A DNA stretch of 64,000 bases from Eunapius fragilis. Lineage: Eukaryota; Porifera; Demospongiae; Spongillida; Spongillidae. The notes beneath the pieces were generated by a model that made no database searches, was not told where the DNA came from, and was given only the letters and a program-made list of their open reading frames with translations. The translations under genes and the position numbers were made by a program. Position 1 is the first letter of the stretch; the number at the start of each line of letters is the position of its first letter. Shown one piece after another: positions 45,581-56,452 of the stretch. Where the stretch lies: positions 9,208,047 to 9,272,046 of the forward strand of contig OY811974.1 of assembly GCA_963681505.1 (NCBI GenBank), given 5' to 3'.

Positions 45581-46990
45581 TGCCTTGCACACATCCTAAG
45601 TACATGTAGAGGGCTTTGCACACATCTAAGTACATGTAGAGGGTCTTGCACACATCCTAAGTACATGTGGAGGGTCTTGCACAGATCCTTAGTACATGTG
45701 GAGGGTTTGGCACACCTCCTAAGTACATTTAGAGGGTCTTGCACACATCCTAAGTACATGTAGAGGGCTTTGCACACATCCTAAGTACATGTAGAGGGTC
45801 TTGCACACATCCTGAGTACATGTGGAGGGTCTTGCACACATCCTAAGTACATGTGGAGGGTCTTGCACACATCCTAAGTACATGTAGAGGGTCTGGCACA
45901 CATCCTAAGTACATTTAGAGGGTCTTGCACACATCCTAAGTACATGTACATGTAGAGGGTCTTGCACACATCCTAAGTACATGTGAAGGGTCTTGCACAC
46001 ATCCTAAGTACATGTAGAGGGTCTGGCACACATCCTAAGTACATTTAGAGGGTCTTGCACACATCCTAAGTACATGTACATGTAGAGGGTCTTGCACACA
46101 TCCTAAGTACATGTGAAGGGTCTTGCACACATCCTAAGTAAATGTAGGGGTCTTGCACACATCCTAAGTACATGTAGAGGGTCTTGCACATGCACATCCT
46201 AAGTACATGTAGAGGGTCTTGCACACATCCTAAGTACATGTGAAGGGTCTTGCACACATCCTAAGTACATGTACATGTGAAGGGTCTTGCGCACATCCTA
46301 AGTACATGTAGAGGGTCTTTCACACATCCTATGTACATGTAGAGGGCCTTGCACACATCCGAAGTACATGTAGAGGGTCTTGCACACATCCTAAGTACAT
46401 GTAGAGGGTCTTGCACACATCCTAAGTACATGTACATGTGAAGGGTCTTGCGCACATCCTAAGTACATGTAGAGGGTCTTTCACACATCCTATGTACATG
46501 TAGAGGGCCTTGCACACATCCGAAGTACATGTAGAGGGTCTTTCACACATCCTAAGTACATGTAGAGGGTCTTGCACACATCCTAAGTACATGTAGAGGG
46601 TCTTGCACACATCCTATGTACATGTAGAGGGTCTTGCACACATCCTAAGTACATGTAGAGGGTCTTGCACACATCCTAAGTACATGTAGAGGGTCTTGCA
46701 CACATCCTAAGTACATGTAGAGGGTCTTGCACACATCCTAAGTACATGTAGAGGGTCTTGCACACATCCTATGTACATGTAGAGGGTCTTGCACAAATCC
46801 TAAGTACATCTAGAGGATCTTGCACACATCCTAAGTACATGTGGACGGTCTTGCCACATCCTTAGTACATCATCCTAGGTACATGTAGAGGGCCTTGCCC
46901 ACATCTTAAGTACATGTGCACACATTCTAGAGGGTCTTGCATATATCCGGAATGCGTTGCGCACATATGCATCCTAAGTACATGTAGAGA
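45580..46990 (-). repeat. 31-bp minisatellite, long right-arm array
   Basis: About 45 units of GTAGAGGGTCTTGCACACAT + CCTAAGTACAT. Runs of neighbouring units recur as blocks (for example 46261-46420 and 46430-46590), showing recent block duplication. Confidence 0.95.
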
Positions 46991-47734
46991 GTCCAGATAG
47001 CAATTCCTGCTCCTGCTCCTGGTTTTAGCTGCACGTACCCAACAGAGTTCTCCTAGACCCTTAGATATGATGGTAAATTTTCACCCACCCCCATCCGTAC
47101 GTGTACCCCTCGGTGAGGGGTTTACCTCCAGTTGGAGTTGTTAAGAGATGCTTAGTAGGAGTTGTGGGGGCGTGTGTTTCGTGTAACAGAAGATAGGGGC
47201 AGCGTTAATTGTGTCGCGACGTGATGTTGCCCCCGAATTAGCCGCTTCGCGCCTACGGTTGTTGTTGACCTGGCAGGCTGACAATATAGAAAGATCATAC
47301 CGTATTCCTTCGTATTCTCTCCGTAAAGCGGATATTTTATATATTTTTTTATTTATTATTTATATTTTTACACGAAATTTTTATTTAACCGTAATAAATT
47401 TTCCTCGATTTTTGGCAGCATCCGCGTTCCATACATTAGTGCATATGTATGTACACAAGTAAAGAAAAACATTCTCTAACGGATCCGTTATTGATCCGTA
47501 ATGTTCAGCCACCAATGTCATATTCTAAACCAAGCTTAGTAAGAGTAGGTATATAGCTACATTTATATACCTATAAACCTTTGAATAACTTTAGTATCGA
47601 TAGTACTCTTTCGATGGCCTTGTTTTGTTTTGCAGGGTACGCTAAGCCTTCCCGTACAGCACTCTCTTCGCCAAGCGTGCAGATTCAGGACTACGGTGGC
47701 CGGTAGGTCCCGCACTAAGACAGTTGCGCCACGC

Positions 47735-47960
47735 ACTGCTTGAAGTTTGCACCGCGCACCAGTTGAGGTTTGCACCGTGCATAGAGCACTAGCTGAGGCT
47801 TGCACCGCGCACTAGTCCGGGTTTGCACCGCGCACAAATTGATGTTTTTGCACCGCCACTAGTCGAGGTTTGCGCATTAATTGAGGTTTCACCCCGCACT
47901 ATTTGAGGATTGCAGAGCGCACTAGTTGAGATTTGCACAGCGCACTGATTTATGCAAACT
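47735..47960 (+). repeat. 24-bp minisatellite, left arm
   Basis: About nine degenerate units of GCACTAGTTGAGGTTTGCAC + CGCG. Inverse array at 50670-51000. Confidence 0.85.
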
Positions 47961-48499
47961 ATGGGGTGTTGAACTTTTATTACGTCACTTCTTCACGGCC
48001 CAGTTTTATTAATCATCGTAGTATTAACACGCAGTGCACGTAAGCAGGTCGAAGGTCTAGCTTCTAACTTCTTATGGCTAAATGCTGCACCGAAACGATC
48101 CAGAGGTTGAGAGTAAGCTGAAAATATGGGCGTGTTGTAAACTTGTAAGTACATGTACTATACGAATCGTCTTTAAGGGACTAATCATGCGGTATTGGAG
48201 GCAACGAAAGACCGTTGCTGTTATTTACGGCTTGTTCGCGTTTCTGCGTTTAGTTACCAGTACAAAAGTATGGGTATATATGGATATACCTCTTAGCTGA
48301 TACTATAGTATTCGTTTGTGTGTGTGTAATGAACAGTGTTCAACACCTGAAGTGCTAATGAACTGAACAGACTGGTTTGGATGGACTTAGAACATTCTGT
48401 GTGCACGTGACTACTGGTATATAGATAGCGAGCATTTTTTTGTTTGATCGGTTCTACGTTTCAGTGGTGATTTCTATTAAACTAGTAGACCCACGTTAC

Positions 48500-48625
48500 A
48501 TGTGTATGTGCGCGCGCGCGTGTATGTGCATGTGTGTGTACTCGTATTTACAATACGTAATTATAAGTGTACGTGTGCATTTGTGTTTGTGTGTGTGAGT
48601 GTGTGTGTGTGTGTGCATGTATGCG
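48500..48625 (+). repeat. GT/CG-rich microsatellite
   Basis: GTGTATGTGCGCGCGCGCGT followed by (TG)n runs. Confidence 0.85.
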
Positions 48626-49048
48626 TTTTAGCTCATTATATTGGGGAGTCCTACATGCATCTCATTCTTATGTGGTTATGGAGCATTTTTGTTCTAATTA
48701 TAGACTAACATGGTTTAAGAAAAAGTTGTCCCACTTTGGCTTGAGAATGCACAACTTAGTTGAAACTCAGCTTCCACTGTTGCATCCAACCACTAAGGTT
48801 TGTATTGTACATATTCAGCCGATTTTCTCTGGTATGAAACAGTTTGTTCATTAATGAATTGCAAACCTCGAATACACGTCTTGGGTATCGTTCGATGTGG
48901 AGATTGATGCAAACTGATTACGGTACACTAGCTGTGAACAGGTACAAATATATGCGTATTTTTGTGTGTGTGATTGCATTCGTTCGTGTAGCTGCAGCAG
49001 TGTAACGAGTTTCTCCAGGTCTACCGTCATGATGCTGTTGGCAGTGAT

Positions 49049-49668
49049 GGATCCAATTATGCCGTCATAGTCTACGATTAATTAAGATTGCGCATTATGC
49101 AAGACAATACGGTTTAAATACGGTGCAAGATAACATGACTGCACCGCTGTTAATGAATGCGTTGAAGTGCTAGTTTACCCATGCATACAGAAAAACAAAC
49201 CAGATCTGGGACTTCTGCGTGCTAGAGTATGGACCAAACATTCAGAAATCATGCGTGCACACAATATGTTGCCTACTCGAACCAAGGATTATTAACTATT
49301 ACAATCCTTGCTCAAACCCAGTGGATTTATAATACTTGATATGCCTCATGTCATTCCCTTTGTCAGTGGCACTCGCGGCATGCATTACTTTCAAAGTGGT
49401 TGTCTGTTTCAACGCTTATACGACAATATGCATGAAAAAGCTCGCCAATTTTTATATAGGACTCTATTGCCAGCCTGGTAACCTCGGACAACGCTCAGTT
49501 ACAATTTCCACGCTTTATTTGTTCAATTCACTATTTACGAGCATTATCCGTGCATGTGCATTCGGTAGATGGTGATCCAATTAGTCTGCGATTAATTAAC
49601 GGTGCAAGATAACATGACTGCACCGCTGCTAATGAATGCTTTGAAGTGCAGCTTACCCATATACATGT
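49049..49668 (+). repeat. Direct repeat pair in the palindrome centre
   Basis: GGTGCAAGATAACATGACTG, CACCGCTG.TAATGAATGC and TTGAAGTGC occur at 49118-49170 and 49599-49651, with GATCCAATTA ahead of each. About 480 bp apart. Confidence 0.8.
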
Positions 49669-50669
49669 ACGCGAAGAAAGCTCTCAATCGCATGCATTGA
49701 AAAATGCATGCTGAATAAGAGATTGGAACTAACTTGCTGCCAGTGCAGGTCTACAAATTGCACTGATGCATGGTTGCATGTGTATTCGCTGTTATACATA
49801 ATCAATAGGCCTGCGCAGGTGCACCTTCTGAAATTAATATTTGTAATAAAGGAGCACGCATTCCGTGCATGGTATATGGATATAATGCAGAGTACGCAGG
49901 CATTGTTTCCTTGCAACCATACTGGTTATGACAATAACAAAGGTCAGGTATTGGCATCTGCTTACTACCACTATATTCTTTCGTCCTTCACAATCATATA
50001 TTGAACTGAGGTACGCAAGTTTTCTGATGAGTAAAAAGCACTGAACGATGCCAATGAAGTTGCTAGGACGTATACTTCTCTTGAGTGTCTCCTCACCACA
50101 CCACCCTTGCATGTCTCCTCAAACACCACAATCTGTTTAGGGAATATGGCAATTCTTTGGTCTTCTCATATCCAGACAAGCTCAAGTTTGAATCCACCCT
50201 CTTGTATAATTAATTGTATGGTATCATGGCAACATAATATTTATACATTTAGGTTCAAACCGGGTTTGCAATCAGATGATGATAAGTGTATCAAATAAAC
50301 AACAAATGTAAAACTGTGCATACACAGTACAATAAGTAACTGCGTTGGGACTGAACTCACCCCACAGAAACACGATGAACAAGCCGCAAATAACAGCAAC
50401 TGTCTTTGGTTGCCTCCAATTCAATACCGCGATTAGTCCTGTAAAGATGATTCGTAGTACATGTACTTACAAGTCTTCAACACGCTTATGTTTTCAGCTT
50501 ACCTCTCAACCTCTGGATCGTATCGGTGCAGCATTTAACCATAAGACGTTAGAATTAAGTTAGACCTTCGAACTGCTTGCGTGCACTGCGCTTTAACACG
50601 ACTATTAAAAAATAAACTGGGCCATGAAGAAGTGACGTAATAAAAGTTCAACATCCCATAATTTGCATA

Positions 50670-51000
50670 AATCAGTGCGCTGTGCAAATCTCAACTAGTG
50701 CGCTCTGCAATCCTCAAATAGTGCGGGGTGCAAACCTCAATTAATGCGCGGTGCAAACTTCGACTAGTGCGCGGTGCAAACATCAATTTGTGCGCGGTGC
50801 AAACCCCGACTAGTGAGCGGTGCAAACCTCAGCTAGTGCGCTATGCACGGTGCAAACCTCAACTGGTGCCCGGTGCAAACCTCAGCTAGTGCGCTATGCA
50901 CGGTGCAAACCTCAACGGGTGCCCGGTGCAAACCTCAGCTAGTGCGCTATGCACGGTGCAAACCTCAACTGGTGCCCGGTGCAAACTTCAAGTAGTGTGT
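50670..51000 (-). repeat. 24-bp minisatellite, right arm
   Basis: GGTGCAAACCTCAACTAGTG units. A 66-bp higher-order block (CAGCTAGTGCGCTATGCACG...) is repeated three times near 50830-50980. Confidence 0.85.
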
Positions 51001-51438
51001 GGCGCAACTGTCTTAGTGCGGGACCTACCGGGCCACCGTACAGGACTCTCCCAATAGCGTTGCCTTTTAAGCGGACCGTTTCTATTTTGGGTCTGCTTGA
51101 TACATACATTTTTACTTCAAGATTTCTAAAATATTATCTAATTATGCGTCTTACATATACCGCATAGTCGGTTGAACATCGGCTATTTTATATGAAAGCG
51201 GCTCTTCCAGGCTATTGGTGAAATTTCCATTGTTTAAAAGTGTTCCTATCTCAAGTTATGCGTTGCCAAGAAGAAGAAGGAGAAGGAGACCATTTTCCGG
51301 GACTGGGCATAGGTGGCCCCAGGGGGAGCCCAGGGGGATCCCAGGGGGCCATGCCACCTCCCTCCCCTGGTTATGGCGCCCCCCAACCTCTATAAGTAAT
51401 TTTTACTGTAGCATTGCAGTATGATTACTACATGTAAC

Positions 51439-51994
51439 CAGTGGCGGCGGGAGGGGGGTAGGGGGCAGGGGGGGGGGGGGGGGGGGGGGGGGGGCAATTG
51501 CCCCCGGGCGCCGGGACAAGGGGGGCGCCTGCCAATAAAAAAAGGCTAGGTCTACTAAACAAAGGGAAAACAATGACTCCATACAAGTTTAACTTAAGCT
51601 TGATCATGACAGGTAGACCTACATGTAAGCCTAAGTATGCCTGTAGGCTACTATAAGCGCAAACCTAAGTGACGTCATATTGGAGAACGTGACGCACGTG
51701 GCAAGTATGCATGACGTCACTTCTTCTAACCACGCCACGCCAACCGCTACCCGGCGGATTAAAAACCCATTAGTCTTAAGCTGAGAGAATTAGGCCCTAA
51801 CACAATTGTTTACAAGTTATTGTAAAAAACTCTCCGCAAGATGAGCAGCACAGGAAAACTGTGTGGAGCGCAGCGCCGAAAGCAATTATACACAAGGATA
51901 GCAATTAAGACTGCACGGATGCGGGGGGGGGGGGGGGGGGGGGCGCCATATCATAATCTGCCCCCGGGCGCCAGAGACCCTCGCGCCGCCACTG
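51439..51994. mobile_element. hAT-type MITE with 8-bp target duplication
   Basis: Ends CAGTGGCGGCG...CGCCGCCACTG. The flanks share CATGTAAC (51431-51438 and 51995-52002), an exact 8-bp duplication as made by hAT transposases. Internal GGGGGCAATTGCCCCCGGGC near the left and CCCCCGGGCGCC near the right extend the inverted repeats. Long G runs; no coding. Confidence 0.92.
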
Positions 51995-52237
51995 CATGTA
52001 ACTATGCGTAAAATAGCCACTAACAATCATATGAGCGTACAAAGAGCGATTAACAAATGTCTAAGATTGCAAAATCGATAATGCCCCTCCTCTTTTGGCG
52101 CCCTTCGTGGGGTTGGCCCTCCCCTTCGGTAAGGTCGTCTATGCTGGGTACGAGGACTAGCAGTACCCTTTTGTTCTCTACAACCGGCGGTTCTGTGACA
52201 TAAAACAACGACGAAACTGCTCATTTTTGACTTCTAG

Positions 52238-52381
52238 CAGAGGCGGATCCAGGGGGGGGGGGGGGGGGGGGGAGGGGGTTTGGGGGTTGCAACCCCCCCT
52301 TTCAAATAATGTACCGCCCCCTCTTCTGCTAAACCCCCCCCCCCCCCAGCCCCCATCGGGCCTGAAGCAGACAGCACCCCC

Positions 52382-52414
<33 letters not shown>

Positions 52415-52472
52415 AGCATTTCGTATCGCGGGTCTCAACCCCCCCTTTTGGAAAACCCTGTATCCGCCCCTG
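52238..52472. mobile_element. MITE with CAGAGGCGGATCCAGG ends and 5-bp duplication
   Basis: Left CAGAGGCGGATCCAGGGGG; right GTATCCGCCCCTG, its near inverse. The flanks share TCTAG (52233-52237 and 52473-52477). Long G and C runs inside can pair. The GGGCCTGAAGCAGACAGCAC segment links it to the 39337-39600 family. Confidence 0.8.
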
Positions 52473-52556
52473 TCTAGTTCGATTGCTATAAAAGCTAAAC
52501 GATCCGATCATCGGGAGTTTTGTTAGCATATTTTAATTACATTCATAGTCCAACTC

Positions 52557-52823
52557 GAGCTCTTTCATCGCTTGACTTAATAGCATTCATCTTCTAATTA
52601 GTCCGCCATATTGGTGCTCGGAGAAGTGTGGGATTACTTCAGAGTGTCGTTTAAAAATATATATTATTGTGGTCTAACACATGACTAACATTTGTAAAAA
52701 ATACTTGTGCCCTCGGAGCGCGAGTTATACGTATCAAAAGTACCAAAACTATATTTCCGAGCACCAATATAGCGGACAATAAAGCAATTAAAGCCCACGC
52801 GTCATGTGACCATGAAAGAGCTC
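52557..52823. mobile_element. Hairpin MITE with GAGCTCTTTCAT ends
   Basis: GAGCTCTTTCAT (52557-52568) pairs with ATGAAAGAGCTC (52812-52823). Further in, GTCCGCCATATTGGTGCTCGG pairs with CCGAGCACCAATATAGCGGAC (52758-52778). No coding. Confidence 0.75.
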
Positions 52824-53061
52824 TATATGGAAGTTTCTAGCTAAACACCGAAACCATCAGGAGATCCTATCATATAACCTCGGAACCATCCGCACAGTTT
52901 GATTGCTGGTTCCATAAGTGGGTATGTTCAATGAGTCGCAGCTGGGTGCAGTGCCTTTCTTACCACACCCTGATATATTAGGCGATGTAACGTTTTGCCA
53001 CTAGTCTGGACATAGCTGCGTTGGATCGGACATGTTTAAATAGCTGACCATTTTCCACTCC

Positions 53062-53465
53062 AGGCTGGTGTAGTCCGTTTTGTAGAAATGAAGAAGCAGA
53101 ACTGACGACTGCCGTACTCAAAAGGAAGATAACCAAGTGCTTCAAAAAAAAATCAGAGCACGCCATCATTTTCAAAATAGGATTGGCAACTCACACAGCC
53201 AAAAAAAAAAAATCAGAACTGATGCAACAAGTCCTTAAATGTACACAAAAAATAGCTCCGTTACACCTCCGATGGGCAGAACCACGTTTCCGGTACTCCT
53301 GTGTGTACGTCCGCTATGCTCCCGTATATTATGAATAAACAAAACACCTCCCAGGCGATGCCGTATTTCATCCGTAACACTTCCAATCGGCAGGTGTGGT
53401 CCGTTTTTTTTTTTAGAAACTAAAGGAGTAGAACTGACGACTGTTGTACCATAAAGGAAGATAAG
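53062..53465 (+). repeat. Direct repeat pair
   Basis: About 75 bp around GTAGTCCGTTTTGTAGAAAT, AGAACTGACGACTG and AAAGGAAGATAA recurs from 53062 and from 53391. Confidence 0.8.
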
Positions 53466-54009
53466 GTTCCACTACTGTTTCAATACATTGAAACGTGGGT
53501 CAAAAAGACCTACGCCCAGAAATATTGAAATGGCTGCGTGTGCTTAGCAACGAAATATTGCAATCGAACAACGTTGGAATGTGCGCTACTCTTTTTTAAC
53601 ACAACACTTGATAGCATATTTGACGCTGTTTTATGGTTATACAACTTGTACTCTATCCGACACCACAAGTACCATGATCGTAGCTTAAGCCAATCGAACA
53701 CTGTACGACTTAAAACATATACACTTTTAGCGGTACGTCGTTACTCATTGGCTTGTGTACAGACTGAGGAAGTTTTCTGGCTCTAACGGCGCATAGCGTT
53801 GCATTGTACATGGAATGAACTTGATAAGTTTTTTGTTTTCTAAGTGGCTCTGTTATACGTTTTGAAGTTAACAGTTCGTGCACTAGACCTAGCAACTAGG
53901 TCAAAACGGTTAATCAGTATAGTACTACGTTATAGTTGTGCACGGACTGTTTTATACAACAGACACTGGCATTTAGAAAATGAAAGGTTCTAATGTCCAT
54001 GCATGCTTG

Positions 54010-54990
54010 CATGGTCTCACATACTGGCCCTGACCCATGTACAACCAGCCCTACCCCCACAACCCAACCCTGACCCTATGCACAACCAGCCCTGACACCA
54101 TGCACAACCAGACCTGTCCCCATCCACAATCAGCCCTACCCTCAGAACCAATTCTGGGCCTATGTACAACCATGCAGCCCTGACCCCATGCACGCATGAC
54201 CCACAACCAGCTCTGGCCCACAACCATGCCTCACAACCAGCTCTGGTCCCACACCAACCCTGGGCCCATGTACAACTGTGCTACCCTGACCTTGTGAATG
54301 CACAACCCCACAACCAGCTCTTGCTGCACAACCAGCCCTGGCTCCACAACCAGCCCTGATTCGACGACCAGCCGTGGCCCCACAACCAGCTCTGGCTCCA
54401 TGCCGGACCCACAACCAGCCCTTGCTCCACAACTAGCTCCACTGGCTCCACAACCAGCTCTGGCTCCATACCCTGGACCCACATTCAGCCCTGGCTCCAC
54501 AACCAGCTCTGGTCCCACAACCAGCTCTGGCTCCATACCCTGGACCCACAACCAGCCCTGGCTCCACAACTAGCTCTGGCTCCACAACCAGCTCTGGCAC
54601 CACAACCAGCCTGGCCCCACAACCAGCCCTGCCCACATCCAGCTCTGGTACCACAACCAGCCCTAACCCCACAACCAGCTCTGGCTCCATACCCTGGACC
54701 CACATTCAGCCCTTGCTCCACAACCAGCTCTGGCTCCATACCCTGGACCCACAACCAACTCTAGCCCCACAACCACCAGCTTGGCCCCACAACCAGCACT
54801 GGCTCCACAGCTAGCTCTGGGCCTAGGTCCCACAACCAGCTCTGGCCCCACAACCAGCTCAGGCCCCACAACCAGCTCTGGCTCTGGTCAGCCCTGGCAC
54901 CACAACCAGCTCTGGTCAGCACTGGCCCACAACTAGCTCTGGATCCTCAACCAGATGCACACAACCATGCATTCACAACCAGCTCTCAGC
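54010..54990. repeat. 18-bp minisatellite
   Basis: About 50 imperfect units of CAACCAGCTCTGGCCCCA. Open in several frames only because the unit length is a multiple of three; not a gene. Confidence 0.95.
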
Positions 54991-56452
54991 GGCTCTTAAA
55001 AACTTCTTAAGGATGATTTATATATATAATATTATAAATAATTGTTTTTTTTTCTGTATTCCTGTGCATGCATATAGCTGTGATCTGTGTGTATGTGTGT
55101 GTGCATGTGTGTGTGCATGTGTGTGTGCGTGTGTGTGGTAAGGAATCAATGGACAGACGTATGTATTTTTACTTAATGGGTATGCCATTGTATTAACACG
55201 CATGCATGTTGCATGTAGGGGGCGTGTCACTAAGTCAGGTCGAAGCGACCGGGAGGGTATAAAGTACAGTCAACTGTGAGCTTTGAACAATCGCATAGTA
55301 CTTTGAATGCAATAAAGTGCATCCCCAATATTAAGGAATGCATTTCTCTCAAGACAGCGTTGTGTCGTATTCCAGTCTACCATGCAAAAAAGTCGAATAT
55401 TCATACTTTTTGTGCTCGAAAAACTAGCAAGATTATAACAGAGCCACTTTGAAATGTATCTTGATATATAGAACAATGTCACCACGTAATTTCGGATGGT
55501 GTGGCATGTCTCGAAAAACTTCCAGACGGGAACACTTTGAATCAGACTTATAGTAGTCTCCCGCACCAATTGCACATGCGTACAATAGAAACACCTCCCC
55601 GCTGAGTATAAAAAACATTCTGCATCTGAATTAGGTACGTATGTGTACAGAAAGGTCCTTTCTACATGCCTAGACTCTCTATGTTGCTGCGGTTCATTCT
55701 GGTTGTGCAAAAAGTGGCTCCAAACAATGCACTAAGATAATGAGTTTAATGACGCCATTTTTCCGGCATGTTTAGCATTGTTCCAATTATACCCTTTTTG
55801 ACCCACTCGGAACAGTAGTGGTTCAAAAACATGCGTGAAAACTAGGCTCTATGCCCCAAAATTATTGAATTAGTAACCAATGTCCGTTAGAACCAGCTGT
55901 ACACGAAACGCAATCAACAAGGTCCCTGTTTGCGGCAACCATGCATGGTTGCGGTTTGTGGTTCAATCCAAGGCTAGCTTCATGTACATGTATAGTCCAA
56001 GTAACGTTTGTGTGGTTGGAAGACTTCCCGCGAATTTGTACATGCAGGGTTGCCGCGGTTTACCGCAGTTACATACATCTCTATGCAGTTTAGGAAACAG
56101 AATGACCCCATAAAAAATCAATAATGTTTCAAAGCTAAGGTATTTATGGTCACGTCCCGAAAAGCTATACTTTGATAATTATAGTAAACACCTATTTGAC
56201 GTGACGATCTAAGCCTGTAATATTCGCCCTTAGTCTGCAACGTTACGCCGGTGTACATGTAACTCAGCTACACACTCGGGGCATGTGCCATCTATACTTC
56301 ATGCATTTATAAGGTCTGTCATTTACATCGCACGCCGAAATTTCCATAGTATATAGAGAATGAATACAATTGCAAGGGTACATACAAAAGAACCATAAGA
56401 GTAAATTGCTCGAAAATAGCAGGGGTTCGATTAAAGGATATCTAACAACGTA
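54991..56452. other. No gene recognised
   Basis: A 146-codon minus frame at 55270-55710 has no recognisable motif. Weak inverse similarity to 53440-53960 (CCACTACTGTT, GTGGGTCAAAAAG and AAGTGGCTCTGTTAT) hints at a third, much decayed palindrome around the 18-bp minisatellite. Confidence 0.4.

Larger units (their letters stand above)
41968..47440. mobile_element. 5.5-kb imperfect palindrome with tandem repeats in its arms (Foldback-like)
   Basis: The left arm (about 41968-44365) is matched in inverse by the right arm (about 44700-47440). The outer ~450 bp (ATTAGTATGGAACGCGGATG inward) are nearly identical, as are the inner segments around CACAGAACATGTGCAGGGAT. Between them both arms hold the same two minisatellites at very different lengths, and the left arm has about 530 bp (42660-43190) missing from the right. 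A ~330-bp unique centre has a coding-like exon. Long inverted repeats with internal tandem arrays are typical of Foldback/Galileo-type elements. A segmental inverted duplication is the alternative. Confidence 0.7.
47686..51046. mobile_element. 3.4-kb imperfect palindrome with tandem repeats in its arms
   Basis: The left arm (47686 to about 48250) is matched in inverse by the right arm (about 50350-51046). Shared segments are CGGTAGGTCCCGCACTAAGA, the tandem CACTAGTTGAGGTTTGCACC units, GTTGAACTTTTATTACGTCA and ATTGGAGGCAACGAAAGACC. The 2.1-kb centre has only a GT-rich microsatellite and a short direct repeat. It lies only ~250 bp from the first palindrome and has the same architecture but unrelated sequence. 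Confidence 0.7.

Noticed and set aside
45485-46610. Many open frames of the MCKTLHMYLG type
   Set aside because: Produced by the 31-bp tandem repeat; they are repeat translations.
54010-54990. Overlapping long frames rich in Gly, Pro and Ser
   Set aside because: The 18-bp unit is a multiple of three, so frames stay open by chance.
55950-55980. tRNA-like GGTTCAATCC box
   Set aside because: No matching A box or cloverleaf stems around it.
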